From Fundidesulfovibrio soli (GTDB lineage Bacteria; Desulfobacterota; Desulfovibrionia; Desulfovibrionales; Desulfovibrionaceae), in assembly GCF_022808695.1 (NCBI RefSeq), contig NZ_JAKZKW010000002.1, forward strand, positions 186,001-250,000: DNA of 64,000 bases, given 5' to 3'. The notes under the pieces are model-generated. The model was not told the origin of the DNA, searched no databases, and was given only the letters and a program-made list of their open reading frames with translations. How positions within the stretch are numbered: position 1 is the first letter of the stretch; each line of letters starts with the position of its first letter. A program made the position numbers and the translations under genes. Positions 42,911-51,730 of this stretch are shown one piece after another.

Positions 42911-43579
42911 GTGCGCGCCCCCGTTCCGGCCTCCAGGCTGCTGGCCCTGGCCGCCCTGCTGGTGATCCTGGCGGGCCTCCAGCCCGCGCTTCCGGCCCGC
43001 GCCCAGGCTTCGGGCCACACCGCGGACAGGACCGAGGCCAAGGCCCCCCGGGAGATCGCGGGGCTGCGCCTCGGCGCGGACATCAAGGAATACGGCCCCA
43101 GGGTGGCGCCGGGATCGCCCGAGGTGGACATCGCCATGCGCTACCTCTCCACCGTGGCCGTGGAGGTGCCCGAGGGCTTCCGCTCCGGCTACGTCACCTA
43201 CGGCAACTGCGAGCAGCCGGGGCGCATCGTGCGCGTCAAGATGAACTACGCCGACGACTCCAGGGCCTTTTACGAAAGGCTCCTCTCCCTGCTCAAGCAG
43301 CGCTACGGGGAGCCCGCCCAGTGGCGGGGCAACCCCTTCGGCAACCTCCGCATCTGGAAGTGGAGCTTCACAGATCCCGAACTGGGCGAAGTCTCCCTGA
43401 TCCTTCAATACTATTCCGGGGATGACGACACCTTCACCAAGGGCAACTCCATCCGCCTCTCGGCCCCCGGGCTCATCTCGCAGAACCGCGACTGCTGGTC
43501 CGCCGCCAACCCCGGCGTCAAGGGCCGCCAGCATCGCGGCGGGCATTTGAAGGACATGGAAGCGGGAATGCCGCATTGA
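42911..43579 (+). CDS. Secreted protein of unknown function
   Basis: The 222-residue product has a signal peptide (LLALAALLVILAGLQPALPA, cleaved near ARAQA) and an extracytoplasmic mature part. RVKMNYADDSRAFYERLLSL followed by KQRYGEPAQWRGNPFGNLRI suggests a small alpha/beta fold. No family is recognised with certainty. The start is a GTG two bases after the STAS stop, and its end overlaps the dynamin gene start by four bases (TTGA), so it belongs to the operon. Confidence 0.7.
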   Translation: MRAPVPASRLLALAALLVILAGLQPALPARAQASGHTADRTEAKAPREIAGLRLGADIKEYGPRVAPGSPEVDIAMRYLSTVAVEVPEGFRSGYVTYGNCEQPGRIVRVKMNYADDSRAFYERLLSLLKQRYGEPAQWRGNPFGNLRIWKWSFTDPELGEVSLILQYYSGDDDTFTKGNSIRLSAPGLISQNRDCWSAANPGVKGRQHRGGHLKDMEAGMPH

Positions 43580-45297
43580 GCGCCGCGCCCACCCTGGTGG
43601 ACCACGCCCTGGCCGAACGCAGGGCCGCCCTGTCCGCACTGCTTGGCGGGCTGTGCTCCCTGGCGGAGCGCGCCGGGCGGGCCGACGTGGCGCAGGATGC
43701 GCGCTCCCTGCTCACGGCGGCGGGCGAGCCCTTCCTGTTCGTGGCCGTGGGCGAGGTGAAGACGGGCAAGTCCAGCTTCATCAACGCCCTGCTGGGGGAA
43801 CAGGCTGCCCAGGTGGCCCCCGACCCCTGCACGGACCGCATCCAGATCATCAGCTACGGCCCGGAGCGGGCATCCCTGGAGGAAGGCCCGCTGCTCACCC
43901 GGCTGCTGCTGCCCCATCCCATCCTGCGCGAAGTGGCCGTGGTGGACACCCCGGGCGTGGACTCCGTGGTGGACAGGCACCAGGAGGTGACCGAGCGCTT
44001 CATCCCCCGCAGCGACCTCGTGCTGTTCACCTTCTCGGCCCTGAACCCCTATACGCGCTCCGCCTGGGATTTCCTGGAGCAGGTGGCCGGGCGCTGGCGG
44101 CGCAAGGTGGTGCTGGTGCTCACCCAGGCTGACCTGGCCAGCGTGGAGCAGCTCTCCGTCAACCGGCGCAAGGTGGCGGAGCTGGCCCGCGAGAAGGGGC
44201 TGGGCGAGCCGCCGGTGTTCGTGGTTTCCTCCGTGCTGGAGGCCGTGCAGCCGGAGCTTTCCGGCATCGAGGCGGTGCGCCGCCACATTCGGGAGATGGT
44301 CACGGGCGGGGCGCACGGGTCGGCCAAGCTGGAATCATTGGCCAGGGGGGCGCTGGGCCTGCTGGACGGCCTGGACGCCCAGGGCCTTGAGCAGCGCGCG
44401 GCCCTCGCCAAGGATCAGGCCCGCCTTTCTAACCTGCTGGAGCGCCTGGACATGGCCCGCGACGCCGCCGCGCGCGAGGCCGGGCTGCTGGCCTCGCAGG
44501 TGATGCGCAGCTACGACCAGGCCTGCGCCGACTACCTGGCCGCCGTGGAGCTGGAGCTCTCCTTCCCCAGCATGGTGCGCCGCAGCCTGGGGAGCTTCTT
44601 CCGCAGGCGCTCAGGCGTGCCCGCCCTGCTCGATGAGCTGGCCCGCGCCTTCAGGGATTCGCTGGAGGGCAAGGTGGACGCCCTGGCCCGAGAGGGGGCA
44701 TCCAACCTGACGCGCAACCTGGGGCTCGAACTTTCGCAGATGGCCCGCGACCTGCGCGAGCTGGCCGGGCCTGGCGCCGCCCCGGACGCCGCCCGGCTTG
44801 ACCTCCAGCGCGAGGCCGTGCTGCGCGACGTGGCCGCCGGGCTGGACAGCTTCCTCGCCTCCGGGGGGCAGCCCGGGCGGGTGGACCCCCTGAGCGTGGC
44901 CCGCATGGACCCCAAGGCGGCCATGGGCGGGCTCATGGTGCTGGCGGGGGGGCTCTTCGTGCTCTCCGTGAAGGGCGTCGTGGTGGACGTCACGGGCGGA
45001 GTGCTGGCCGGGGCGGGCGTGCTCCTGGCGGGCGGGGTGCTCGCCGTGAGCAGGCCCAGGCTCATCCGGCGGGTGCGCGAGGAGCTGAGCCAGGGCGGAC
45101 GCCGCCTGGAGGAGGAGCTGGACGCCCTGCTGCGAACCCGCGTGGAACGGATATTCTCGGATATCGTCGCCCTGCTTGAGCCCCTCAGGTCCGAGCTGGA
45201 CCGGCGCGGACAGGCCCTTGCGGAGCAGGAGGCCCAAGCCGCCTCGCTTCGGGAAGGATTCGCCAAAGCCCTTGACACACCGGGGCAAACCGCCTAA
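43576..45297 (+). CDS. Dynamin-like GTPase
   Basis: The 573-residue protein has a GTPase domain at the N-terminal third: P-loop GEVKTGKSSFINALLGEQ, the DxxG switch (VVDTPGVDSVV) and TQAD near residue 185. A long helical stalk region follows, and two close membrane helices lie near the C-terminus (GLMVLAGGLFVLSVKGVVVD and LAGAGVLLAGGVLAV). This is the bacterial dynamin layout, with roles in membrane remodelling or lipid-stress protection. The start is TTG overlapping the previous stop. The rpsF promoter lies at its 3-prime end. Confidence 0.88.
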   Translation: MSAAPTLVDHALAERRAALSALLGGLCSLAERAGRADVAQDARSLLTAAGEPFLFVAVGEVKTGKSSFINALLGEQAAQVAPDPCTDRIQIISYGPERASLEEGPLLTRLLLPHPILREVAVVDTPGVDSVVDRHQEVTERFIPRSDLVLFTFSALNPYTRSAWDFLEQVAGRWRRKVVLVLTQADLASVEQLSVNRRKVAELAREKGLGEPPVFVVSSVLEAVQPELSGIEAVRRHIREMVTGGAHGSAKLESLARGALGLLDGLDAQGLEQRAALAKDQARLSNLLERLDMARDAAAREAGLLASQVMRSYDQACADYLAAVELELSFPSMVRRSLGSFFRRRSGVPALLDELARAFRDSLEGKVDALAREGASNLTRNLGLELSQMARDLRELAGPGAAPDAARLDLQREAVLRDVAAGLDSFLASGGQPGRVDPLSVARMDPKAAMGGLMVLAGGLFVLSVKGVVVDVTGGVLAGAGVLLAGGVLAVSRPRLIRRVREELSQGGRRLEEELDALLRTRVERIFSDIVALLEPLRSELDRRGQALAEQEAQAASLREGFAKALDTPGQTA

Positions 45298-45300
45298 CGA
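45272..45300 (+). promoter_or_regulatory. Candidate promoter for rpsF operon
   Basis: TTGACA (45272-45277), a 17-base spacer and TAACGA (45295-45300) lie at the end of the dynamin-like gene. The -35 is perfect; the -10 matches weakly. It would give a leader of about 50 bases before rpsF. Confidence 0.45.
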
Positions 45301-45359
45301 CAACCCCTCGCCTTGCTCTTCCCCGAAGGGGGAGGGCCACAGACCAAAAGGAGGATCGC

Positions 45360-45677
45360 ATGCGTAAGTACGAGACGCTTCTGCTGTTGAGCCCCGAGCT
45401 CAACGCGGAAAGCAAGAAAGAGCTCATCGAAAGCCTCAGCGGCCTCATCGTCCGCCAGGAAGGCACGATGCTGACCGTTGACGACTGGGGAACCAAGGAA
45501 CTGGCCTACCCCGTGCGCAAGCAGGTGCGCGGCCAGTACGTCCGCATGGAGTTCGCCGCTCCCGGCACGGCCGTTGCCGAACTGGAGCGCATCGTGCGCA
45601 TCACGGACGGCATCTACAAGTTCGTCACCGTCAAGCTGGCCGACAAGTTCGAGCCCGCCGCCCCCGTGGAGGCCTAA
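45360..45677 (+). CDS. rpsF: 30S ribosomal protein S6
   Basis: The 105-residue protein shows the S6 pattern (MRKYETLLLLSPELNAESKK; DDWGTKELAYPVRKQVRGQY) and binds 16S rRNA together with S18. AAGGAGG precedes the ATG. It begins the rpsF-rpsR-rplI cluster, three bases before rpsR. Length is usual for the family. Confidence 0.98.
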   Translation: MRKYETLLLLSPELNAESKKELIESLSGLIVRQEGTMLTVDDWGTKELAYPVRKQVRGQYVRMEFAAPGTAVAELERIVRITDGIYKFVTVKLADKFEPAAPVEA

Positions 45678-45680
45678 CCC

Positions 45681-45941
45681 ATGTCCTTCAAGAAGAAATT
45701 CACCCCCAAGAAGAAGTTCTGCCGGTTCTGCGCCAACAAGAACCTGCCCATGGACTACAAGCGCCCCGACATCCTGCGCGACTTCATCACCGAGCGCGGC
45801 AAGATCATCGCCCGCCGCATCACCGGCACCTGCGCCAAGTGCCAGCGCCGGCTGACCACCCAGATCAAGCGTGCGCGCCAGATGGCCCTCATCTACTACA
45901 CCGCCACGCACAGCGCCGAACTTCTGAAGAAGATGCCGTAG
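45681..45941 (+). CDS. rpsR: 30S ribosomal protein S18
   Basis: The 86-residue protein carries the S18 core ([40 protein letters not shown]). It has a Cys pair at each side (CRFCANK and CAKCQR) that can hold zinc. Some S18 paralogues lack this set; here it is complete. It lies between rpsF and rplI and pairs with S6 on the small subunit. Confidence 0.98.
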   Translation: MSFKKKFTPKKKFCRFCANKNLPMDYKRPDILRDFITERGKIIARRITGTCAKCQRRLTTQIKRARQMALIYYTATHSAELLKKMP

Positions 45942-45951
45942 GAGATATCAC

Positions 45952-46473
45952 ATGTCTGCCATGAAACTCATCCTGCGCGCCGATATGGAAAACCTGGGCA
46001 AACTGGGCGATGTCGTCACCGTCAAGCCCGGTTACGGCCGCAACTTCCTCATTCCCCAGGGCCTGGCCATGCTGGCCACCAACTCCAACCTGAAGGTCTT
46101 CGAACTGGAGCGCAAGAAGCTCCAGGCCAAGATGGACTCCCTGCGCGCAGGCGCCACCGACCTGGCTGAGAAGCTGGCCGCCGCCGACGTGGCCATCGAG
46201 GTGCGCACCGGCGACGGCGACAAGCTGTACGGCTCCGTCACCTCCGCCATGATCGCCGACAACCTGGAAGCCCAGGGCATCGTCGTCGACCGCAAGAAGA
46301 TCATGCTCGAGGACGCCATCCGCACCCTCGGCGTGCACGAAGTGGAAGTGAAGCTCCACGCCGACGTGCGCGGCGTCGTGCGCGTGCGCGTCTGCCGTCA
46401 GGGCGAGAAGCTCCTGACCCCCGAAGCCGAAGCGGCGGAAAGTGGACAGCCCACAGACGAAGCCCAGGCGTAA
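45952..46473 (+). CDS. rplI: 50S ribosomal protein L9
   Basis: The 173-residue L9 has the N-terminal domain signature (MKLILRADMENLGKLGDVVT, then VKPGYGRNFLIPQG), the long connecting helix, and the C-terminal RNA-binding domain. The tail after residue 150 is acidic and Glu/Ala-rich (TPEAEAAESGQPTDEAQA) and longer than usual. GGAGA precedes the ATG. Its last 32 bases are also read in another frame as the beginning of dnaB. Confidence 0.97.
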   Translation: MSAMKLILRADMENLGKLGDVVTVKPGYGRNFLIPQGLAMLATNSNLKVFELERKKLQAKMDSLRAGATDLAEKLAAADVAIEVRTGDGDKLYGSVTSAMIADNLEAQGIVVDRKKIMLEDAIRTLGVHEVEVKLHADVRGVVRVRVCRQGEKLLTPEAEAAESGQPTDEAQA

Positions 46474-47896
46474 GACCCGTCGCGGGGCGGGCGAGGCCGA
46501 CGGCCAGCTCGCCCCGCAAACTCTCGAGCGGGTCTCCGGCGATCTCCTTCGCCGCGTCCCCCCGCATTCTCCCGAAGCCGAGCAATCCGTCCTGGGCGGG
46601 ATTCTGATCAAGAATTCCACCCTCCACGCCCTCATCGACATCCTCGGGGAAGACGACTTCTATTCCCCGGTGCACCGGGCCATCTACCAGGCCTGCCTCG
46701 AACTCAATCGAAAATCTGTCGCCGTTGACCTGGTGACCCTGGCCGACGAGCTGGCCCGCATGGGCAAGCTCGACGACGTGGGCGGCCCCATCTACCTGGC
46801 GGAGCTGGCCAGCGCCACGGTAAGCGCGGCCAACGCCGAGTATCACGCCCAGATCGTGCGGGACAAGGCGGTGAAGCGCCGCCTGATCTCCGCCGCCTCG
46901 GACATCATCGAGAAGGTCTTCGAGGGCGCTGAGGAGACCGAGGCCCTGCTGGACGCCTCCGAGCAGGCCGTGTTCGCCATCTCGGACTCCAAGAAGACCG
47001 GCGTCATGAGCCCCAGCAAGACGCTGGTGGATTCGGTGTTCGAGCAGCTCACCGCCCGCATGGCCAACCACGAGGTGGTCACCGGCGTGCCCACGGGCTA
47101 CTACAGCTTCGACGAATACACCGCCGGGCTCCAGCCCTCTGACCTGATCATCGTGGCGGGCCGCCCCTCCATGGGCAAGACGGCCTTCGCCATGAACCTG
47201 GCCATGCGCGCGGCTTGCATGTACAACACGCCCACGGCCATTTTCTCCCTGGAAATGAGCAAAGAGCAGATCATGATGCGCACGCTCTGCTCCTGGGGCA
47301 AGGTGGACCTCTCCAAGCTGCGCAAGGGCAGGCTGGACGACAACGACTGGGCCAAGCTCTACGACGCGGCCAACGCCATCTCCCCCGCGCCCCTGTTCAT
47401 CGACGACTCCGCGGCCCTGACCACCATGGAGGTGCGCTCCCGCTGCCGCCGCCTCAAGGCCGAGCACGGCCTGGGCCTGGTGGTTGTGGACTACCTCCAG
47501 CTCATGCGCTCCGCGCGCCGCGTTGACTCGCGCGAGCAGGAGATATCAGACATTTCCCGCAACCTGAAGGCCCTCGCCAAGGAGATGCACGTCCCCGTGA
47601 TCGCGCTCTCCCAGCTCAACCGCAAGGTGGAGGAGCGCGGCGACAAGCGCCCCATGATGAGCGACCTGCGCGAATCAGGCGCCATCGAGCAGGATGCGGA
47701 CATGATCATCTTCCTCTACCGCGAAGCCGCCTACAAGAAGAAGGACGAGCTGACCCCCGAGGACAACGTGGCCGAGATCATCATCGGCAAGCAGCGCAAC
47801 GGCCCCACCGGCATGGTCAAGCTGCGCTTCTTCCGGGAATCCACCTCCTTCGAGAACCCCACGGACATCCCGCCGCCCTCCGAATACGGCGGCTGA
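46442..47896 (+). CDS. dnaB: Replicative DNA helicase DnaB
   Basis: DnaB unwinds DNA at the replication fork. The 484-residue protein has the N-terminal domain (RVPPHSPEAEQSVLGGILIK) and the RecA-like motor: Walker A AGRPSMGKTAFAMNLA, LGLVVVDYLQLM, and the late motif SDLRESGAIEQDADMIIFL. No intein is seen. The GTG start at 46442 lies inside rplI; the first 35 residues are basic and poorly conserved, so a later start is possible but none has a ribosome site. The position after the rpsF-rpsR-rplI block is a very common arrangement. Confidence 0.96.
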   Translation: MDSPQTKPRRKTRRGAGEADGQLAPQTLERVSGDLLRRVPPHSPEAEQSVLGGILIKNSTLHALIDILGEDDFYSPVHRAIYQACLELNRKSVAVDLVTLADELARMGKLDDVGGPIYLAELASATVSAANAEYHAQIVRDKAVKRRLISAASDIIEKVFEGAEETEALLDASEQAVFAISDSKKTGVMSPSKTLVDSVFEQLTARMANHEVVTGVPTGYYSFDEYTAGLQPSDLIIVAGRPSMGKTAFAMNLAMRAACMYNTPTAIFSLEMSKEQIMMRTLCSWGKVDLSKLRKGRLDDNDWAKLYDAANAISPAPLFIDDSAALTTMEVRSRCRRLKAEHGLGLVVVDYLQLMRSARRVDSREQEISDISRNLKALAKEMHVPVIALSQLNRKVEERGDKRPMMSDLRESGAIEQDADMIIFLYREAAYKKKDELTPEDNVAEIIIGKQRNGPTGMVKLRFFRESTSFENPTDIPPPSEYGG

Positions 47897-47972
47897 GCCT
47901 CCCAAACACCCGCCGCCCGCCAAGAGGCGCTCGCGCACGTGGCCGGGGCGGCTCATCCACGGAGCAGAGCGC

Positions 47973-49271
47973 ATGTACTACGATCCGGCCGAGTCCCTCA
48001 CCCGCGAGGACATCTCCCGCCTGCAGCTTTCCCGCCTGCGCACCACCGTGGAGCGCGCCGCGCGCTCGCCCCTCTACGCCCGCAAGCTCAAGGAGGCCGG
48101 CCTGCGCCCAGAGGACGTGAAGACCCTGGACGACGTGCGCCGCATCCCCTTCACCGCCAAGCAGGACCTGCGCGAGTCCTACCCCGACGGCCTCAACGCC
48201 GCGCCCACGGAACAGATGGTGCGCCTGCACGTCTCCTCCGGCACCACGGGCACACCAACCGTGGTCTACCACACCGCCTCGGACATCAGCTGGTGGAGCT
48301 CCCTGGTGGCGCGCTGCATGCACATGGTGGGAATGCGCCCCGGCGACGTGTTCCAGAACACCACCAGCTACGGCCTGTTCACCGGCGGGCTGGGCATGCA
48401 CTACGGGGCGGAGCGCCTGGGCTGCCTGGCCATCCCCATGGGCGCGGGCAACAGCCAGCGCCAGCTGAAGCTCATCCAGGACTTCAAGGTCACGGCCCTG
48501 CACATCATCCCCTCCTACGCGCTCTACCTGGCCAACTTCTGCGAGCAGCACGGCGTGGACCCCAAGGGCCTGGGCCTGCGCATCGCCCTGGTGGGCGCGG
48601 AGCCCCACTCCGAGGAGACACGCCGCCGCCTGGAGGACATCTTCGGCTTCAAGGCCTTCAACTCCTACGGCCTCTCGGAGATGAACGGCCCCGGCGTGGC
48701 CTTCGAGTGCCGGGAGCAGAGCGGCATGCACCTCTGGGAGGACGCCTACCTGGCCGAGGTCATCGACCCGGAGACCCTCGAGCCCGTGGCCGAGGGCGAG
48801 GTGGGCGAACTGGTGCTCACCACGCTCTGCCGAGAGGGCATGCCCATCCTGCGCTACCGCACCCGGGACCTGACCCGCTTCCTGCCCGGGCGCTGCCCCT
48901 GCGGGCGCGAACACGCCCGGCTGGACCGCATCACCGGCCGCTCGGACGACCTGATCATCATCAAGGGCGTGAACATCTACCCCATGCAGATCGAGCAGGT
49001 GCTCATGCGCCTGCCCGAGGTGGGCCAGAACTACTTGATCGAGTTGGAGAGCGAAGGCCCCATCGACCAGATCCGCATCAAGGTGGAGGTCCGCGAGGAC
49101 GTCTTCGTGGAGGACATGCGCGTGCTGGGCGCGCTGCGCACCAGGATCGCCCACATGATGCGCGACGAGCTGCAAGTGACCCCCAAGGTGGACCTTGTGG
49201 AGCACAACAGCCTGCCCAAGAGCGAGGGCAAGGCCGTGCGCGTGGTGGATAAGCGCGCCAAGGACAGTTAG
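47973..49271 (+). CDS. Phenylacetate-CoA ligase-family (PaaK-like) enzyme
   Basis: The 432-residue adenylate-forming enzyme has the phosphate-binding loop (HVSSGTTGTPTVVYHT), the AMP motif (NSYGLSEMNGPGVAFECREQ) and a C-terminal lid with DDLIIIKGVNIYPMQIEQVL. The length fits PaaK, which activates phenylacetate; in sulfate reducers such genes also activate indoleacetate or other aryl acids. The substrate is not certain. GGAG precedes the ATG. It follows dnaB after 76 bases, and no partner genes such as indolepyruvate oxidoreductase are visible next to it. Confidence 0.88.
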   Translation: MYYDPAESLTREDISRLQLSRLRTTVERAARSPLYARKLKEAGLRPEDVKTLDDVRRIPFTAKQDLRESYPDGLNAAPTEQMVRLHVSSGTTGTPTVVYHTASDISWWSSLVARCMHMVGMRPGDVFQNTTSYGLFTGGLGMHYGAERLGCLAIPMGAGNSQRQLKLIQDFKVTALHIIPSYALYLANFCEQHGVDPKGLGLRIALVGAEPHSEETRRRLEDIFGFKAFNSYGLSEMNGPGVAFECREQSGMHLWEDAYLAEVIDPETLEPVAEGEVGELVLTTLCREGMPILRYRTRDLTRFLPGRCPCGREHARLDRITGRSDDLIIIKGVNIYPMQIEQVLMRLPEVGQNYLIELESEGPIDQIRIKVEVREDVFVEDMRVLGALRTRIAHMMRDELQVTPKVDLVEHNSLPKSEGKAVRVVDKRAKDS

Positions 49272-49289
49272 CGGACGGTGGCGCTGCCC

Positions 49290-49343
49290 CCAGGCCCTGG
49301 GCAGAGCTCCGCCCCGCACCCGCCAGGGGGATGATCCCCCTGG
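49290..49343. repeat. Tandem hairpin intergenic element
   Basis: Two palindromes lie close together: CCCAGG-C-CCTGGG (49290-49302) and CCAGGGGGAT-G-ATCCCCCTGG (49323-49343). The spacer is very GC-rich. The layout is like that of the element at 24404-24442, and such elements are probably dispersed in the genome. It is located between the PaaK-like gene and the DUF456 gene, and may also end transcription. Confidence 0.5.
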
Positions 49344-49485
49344 ACCCCGCGAAGGGGGATGGGTATGGATACGTCGCGTCGCAGCGCTAGCGGCCGTCAC
49401 TCCGCCGACGTATGGCTTGAGCCCGGCCGCGGTGCGATGTCACATACCCACCAGAACTTTTTTCCCTCGTCCCGATAGGAACACC

Positions 49486-50028
49486 ATGGAATACTTCTAC
49501 GCCTCCCTTTTCCTGGCCGTGCAGCTGGCGGTGCTCGGCCTCAACGTCCTGGGCCTGCCCGCCAACTGGATCATGCTGGGCCTGGCCTGGCTCTGGGGCT
49601 TCATCCATCCCTCGCTGCCGCTTGGCTGGGGCTTCTTCGCCCCGCTCATCGCCATGGCCGCCGCCGGTGAGGCCCTGGAGTTCGGCGCGCAGTACGTCGG
49701 CACCAAGAAGTACGGCGGCTCCTCCAAGGGCAACATGGGCTCCTTCATCGGGGCCATCGTGGGGGCCATCTTCTGCGCCCCGTTCCTGCTGGGCTTCGGC
49801 GCGCTGCTGGGCGCGGTGGGCGGGGCCTACCTGGGCTGCTACGCCTTCGAGCGCATGCACGGCCGCCCCTCGCCCGAGGCCTGGCACGCCGCCAAGGGGG
49901 CCATGTGGGGCAGGGTGCTGGGCTTCGTGGTCAAGATCGGCCTGGGCGGCGCCATGCTGGCCCTGATCGCCCGTTCGATCTGGCCCGGCAAGGCCGCACA
50001 GCAAGCCGTCGTGCTGCTTGGCTTTTAA
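49486..50028 (+). CDS. DUF456 family membrane protein
   Basis: The 180-residue protein has three or four membrane helices and glycine-rich segments (GSFIGAIVGAIFCAPFLLGF; GALLGAVGGAYLGCYAFERM), the signature of DUF456. The function is unknown; the Gly-zipper pattern suggests packed helices. The ATG at 49486 follows AGGA by five bases; the longer upstream frame is not supported. It precedes thrC by about 60 bases. Confidence 0.85.
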   Translation: MEYFYASLFLAVQLAVLGLNVLGLPANWIMLGLAWLWGFIHPSLPLGWGFFAPLIAMAAAGEALEFGAQYVGTKKYGGSSKGNMGSFIGAIVGAIFCAPFLLGFGALLGAVGGAYLGCYAFERMHGRPSPEAWHAAKGAMWGRVLGFVVKIGLGGAMLALIARSIWPGKAAQQAVVLLGF

Positions 50029-50088
50029 TCCCGCTGCGGTTATCACATGCCAAGCCCCCGGCCTGAGCCGGAAACAGAAGGAACGAGC

Positions 50089-51537
50089 ATGAGCAACGAT
50101 TTCCCCACGTATCGCGGAAACATGGAATATTTCTGCCTCGGCTGCGAGGAGCGCTTCGACATAGGCGAACTCCACTACACCTGCCCCAGGTGCGGCGGCG
50201 TGTTCCTGCTGGAGGACACCTGGTTCGACTCCCTGGCGGAGAACCCGCCAGTGTACTGGAAGTCGCTGTTCGACAAGCGCGCCGCAACCAAGACCACGCC
50301 CCTGCGCGGCATCTTCCGCTTCTACGAGCTGATGGCCCCCATCCTCGAGCCGCAGGACATCGTCTACCTGGGCGAGGGCAACACCCCGGTCATCGAGGCC
50401 AGCCCCGCGCTCTCCAAGGTCCTGGGCACGCCCATGGCCTTCAAGAACGACGGCCAGAACCCCTCGGCCTCCTTCAAGGATCGCGGCATGGCCTGCGCCT
50501 TCAGCTTCCTGAAGTCGCTGGTGCGCGAGAAGAACTGGGACAGCGTGCTCACCGTCTGCGCCTCCACGGGCGACACCTCCGCCGCCGCCGCGCAGTACGC
50601 GGCCTACGTGGGGCACCCGCTCACCTCCGTGGTCATCCTGCCGCAGGGCAAGGTCACGCCCTCGCAGCTCTCGCAGCCCCTGGGCAGCGGGGCCATCGTG
50701 CTGGAGGTGCCCGGCGTGTTCGACGACTGCATGAAGGTGGTGGAGCACCTGGCGGACAACTACCGCGTGGCGCTGCTCAACTCCAAGAACGCCTGGCGCA
50801 TCCTGGGCCAGGAGTCCTACGCCTTCGAGGTGGCCCAGTGGTACGACTGGGACACCTACCGCAAGGCCGTGTTCGTGCCCGTGGGCAACGCGGGCAACAT
50901 CACCGCCGTCATGAGCGGCTTCCTCAAGCTGCAGCGCCTGGGCGTCATCCCCTCGCTGCCGCGCATCTTCGGCGTGCAGTCCGCCCATGCGGACCCGGTG
51001 TTCCGCTTCTACCGCGAGCCCGACCCGGCCAAGCGCGTCTATGAGCCCGTGAAGGTCATCCCCAGCGTGGCCCAGGCCGCCATGATCGGCAACCCGGTCT
51101 CCTTCCCGCGCGTGAAGCACTTCGCCGAACAGTACGAGAAGATAGGCGGCCCCGGCTCTTTCCAGGTCATCCAGGTGGAGGAGCAGGAGATCATGGACGC
51201 CATGCTCCTGGCCAACCGCCACGGGCACATCAGCTGCACCCAGGGCGGCGAATGCCTGGCGGGCCTGATCCGCGCCAAGGAGGCCGGTCTGATCGAGACC
51301 TCGGAGCTGGCCATCCTGGACGCCACGGCCCACAGCTTGAAGTTCTCCGGCTTCCAGGAGATGTACTTCACGGATTCCTTCCCGGCGGACTACGGCGTGA
51401 TCCCCAAGCCCGAGCTGGTGAACAAGCCCGAACTGGTCATCACCCCGGAGGAGAAGGCCGCCCTGACCCCCGAGGAGTACACCGTGAAGGCCGCCGAGAA
51501 GGTGGTGGCCCGCTTGGGCCTGGCCGGAAAGAACTAA
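50089..51537 (+). CDS. thrC: Threonine synthase
   Basis: ThrC makes L-threonine from O-phosphohomoserine with pyridoxal phosphate. The 482-residue protein begins with a zinc-ribbon-like part (CLGCEERFDIGELHYTCPRC). The PLP Lys lies in NPSASFKDRGMACAFSFL, and the glycine-rich and phosphate-binding segment VCASTGDTSAAAAQYAAYVG follows. Length and N-terminal ribbon fit the longer type. AAGGAACG is the ribosome site before the ATG at 50089. A terminator follows at 51596. Confidence 0.96.
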   Translation: MSNDFPTYRGNMEYFCLGCEERFDIGELHYTCPRCGGVFLLEDTWFDSLAENPPVYWKSLFDKRAATKTTPLRGIFRFYELMAPILEPQDIVYLGEGNTPVIEASPALSKVLGTPMAFKNDGQNPSASFKDRGMACAFSFLKSLVREKNWDSVLTVCASTGDTSAAAAQYAAYVGHPLTSVVILPQGKVTPSQLSQPLGSGAIVLEVPGVFDDCMKVVEHLADNYRVALLNSKNAWRILGQESYAFEVAQWYDWDTYRKAVFVPVGNAGNITAVMSGFLKLQRLGVIPSLPRIFGVQSAHADPVFRFYREPDPAKRVYEPVKVIPSVAQAAMIGNPVSFPRVKHFAEQYEKIGGPGSFQVIQVEEQEIMDAMLLANRHGHISCTQGGECLAGLIRAKEAGLIETSELAILDATAHSLKFSGFQEMYFTDSFPADYGVIPKPELVNKPELVITPEEKAALTPEEYTVKAAEKVVARLGLAGKN

Positions 51538-51595
51538 GCCGCTCCGCTCTAGGCCGGAACGCGGCCTGCGGCGGATTGCGAAACGTTCAATCGAC

Positions 51596-51623
51596 AGAGC
51601 CCCGGCCCGGCCGGGGCTCTTTA
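51596..51623 (+). terminator. Rho-independent terminator after thrC
   Basis: A 12-base stem (51596-51607 with 51609-51620), with effective loop of 3-5 bases, is followed by TTTA. It ends transcription downstream of thrC, before tlyA. Confidence 0.85.
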
Positions 51624-51730
51624 GTTGCAGGCCGTGTATCTTGACCCTGCCTGTCAATACGTGAAACACCCCAGGCGCGCGGCTGCCGCGCCTGCATCAT
51701 CAACCCAGCCCGGTCAGGCGGGCTAAGAAC

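Noticed and set aside
49387-51669. Long minus-strand open frame of 760 codons opposite DUF456 and thrC
   Set aside because: It is a GC-rich shadow of well-recognised plus-strand genes; its His/Val/Gly/Gln-rich translation matches no protein.
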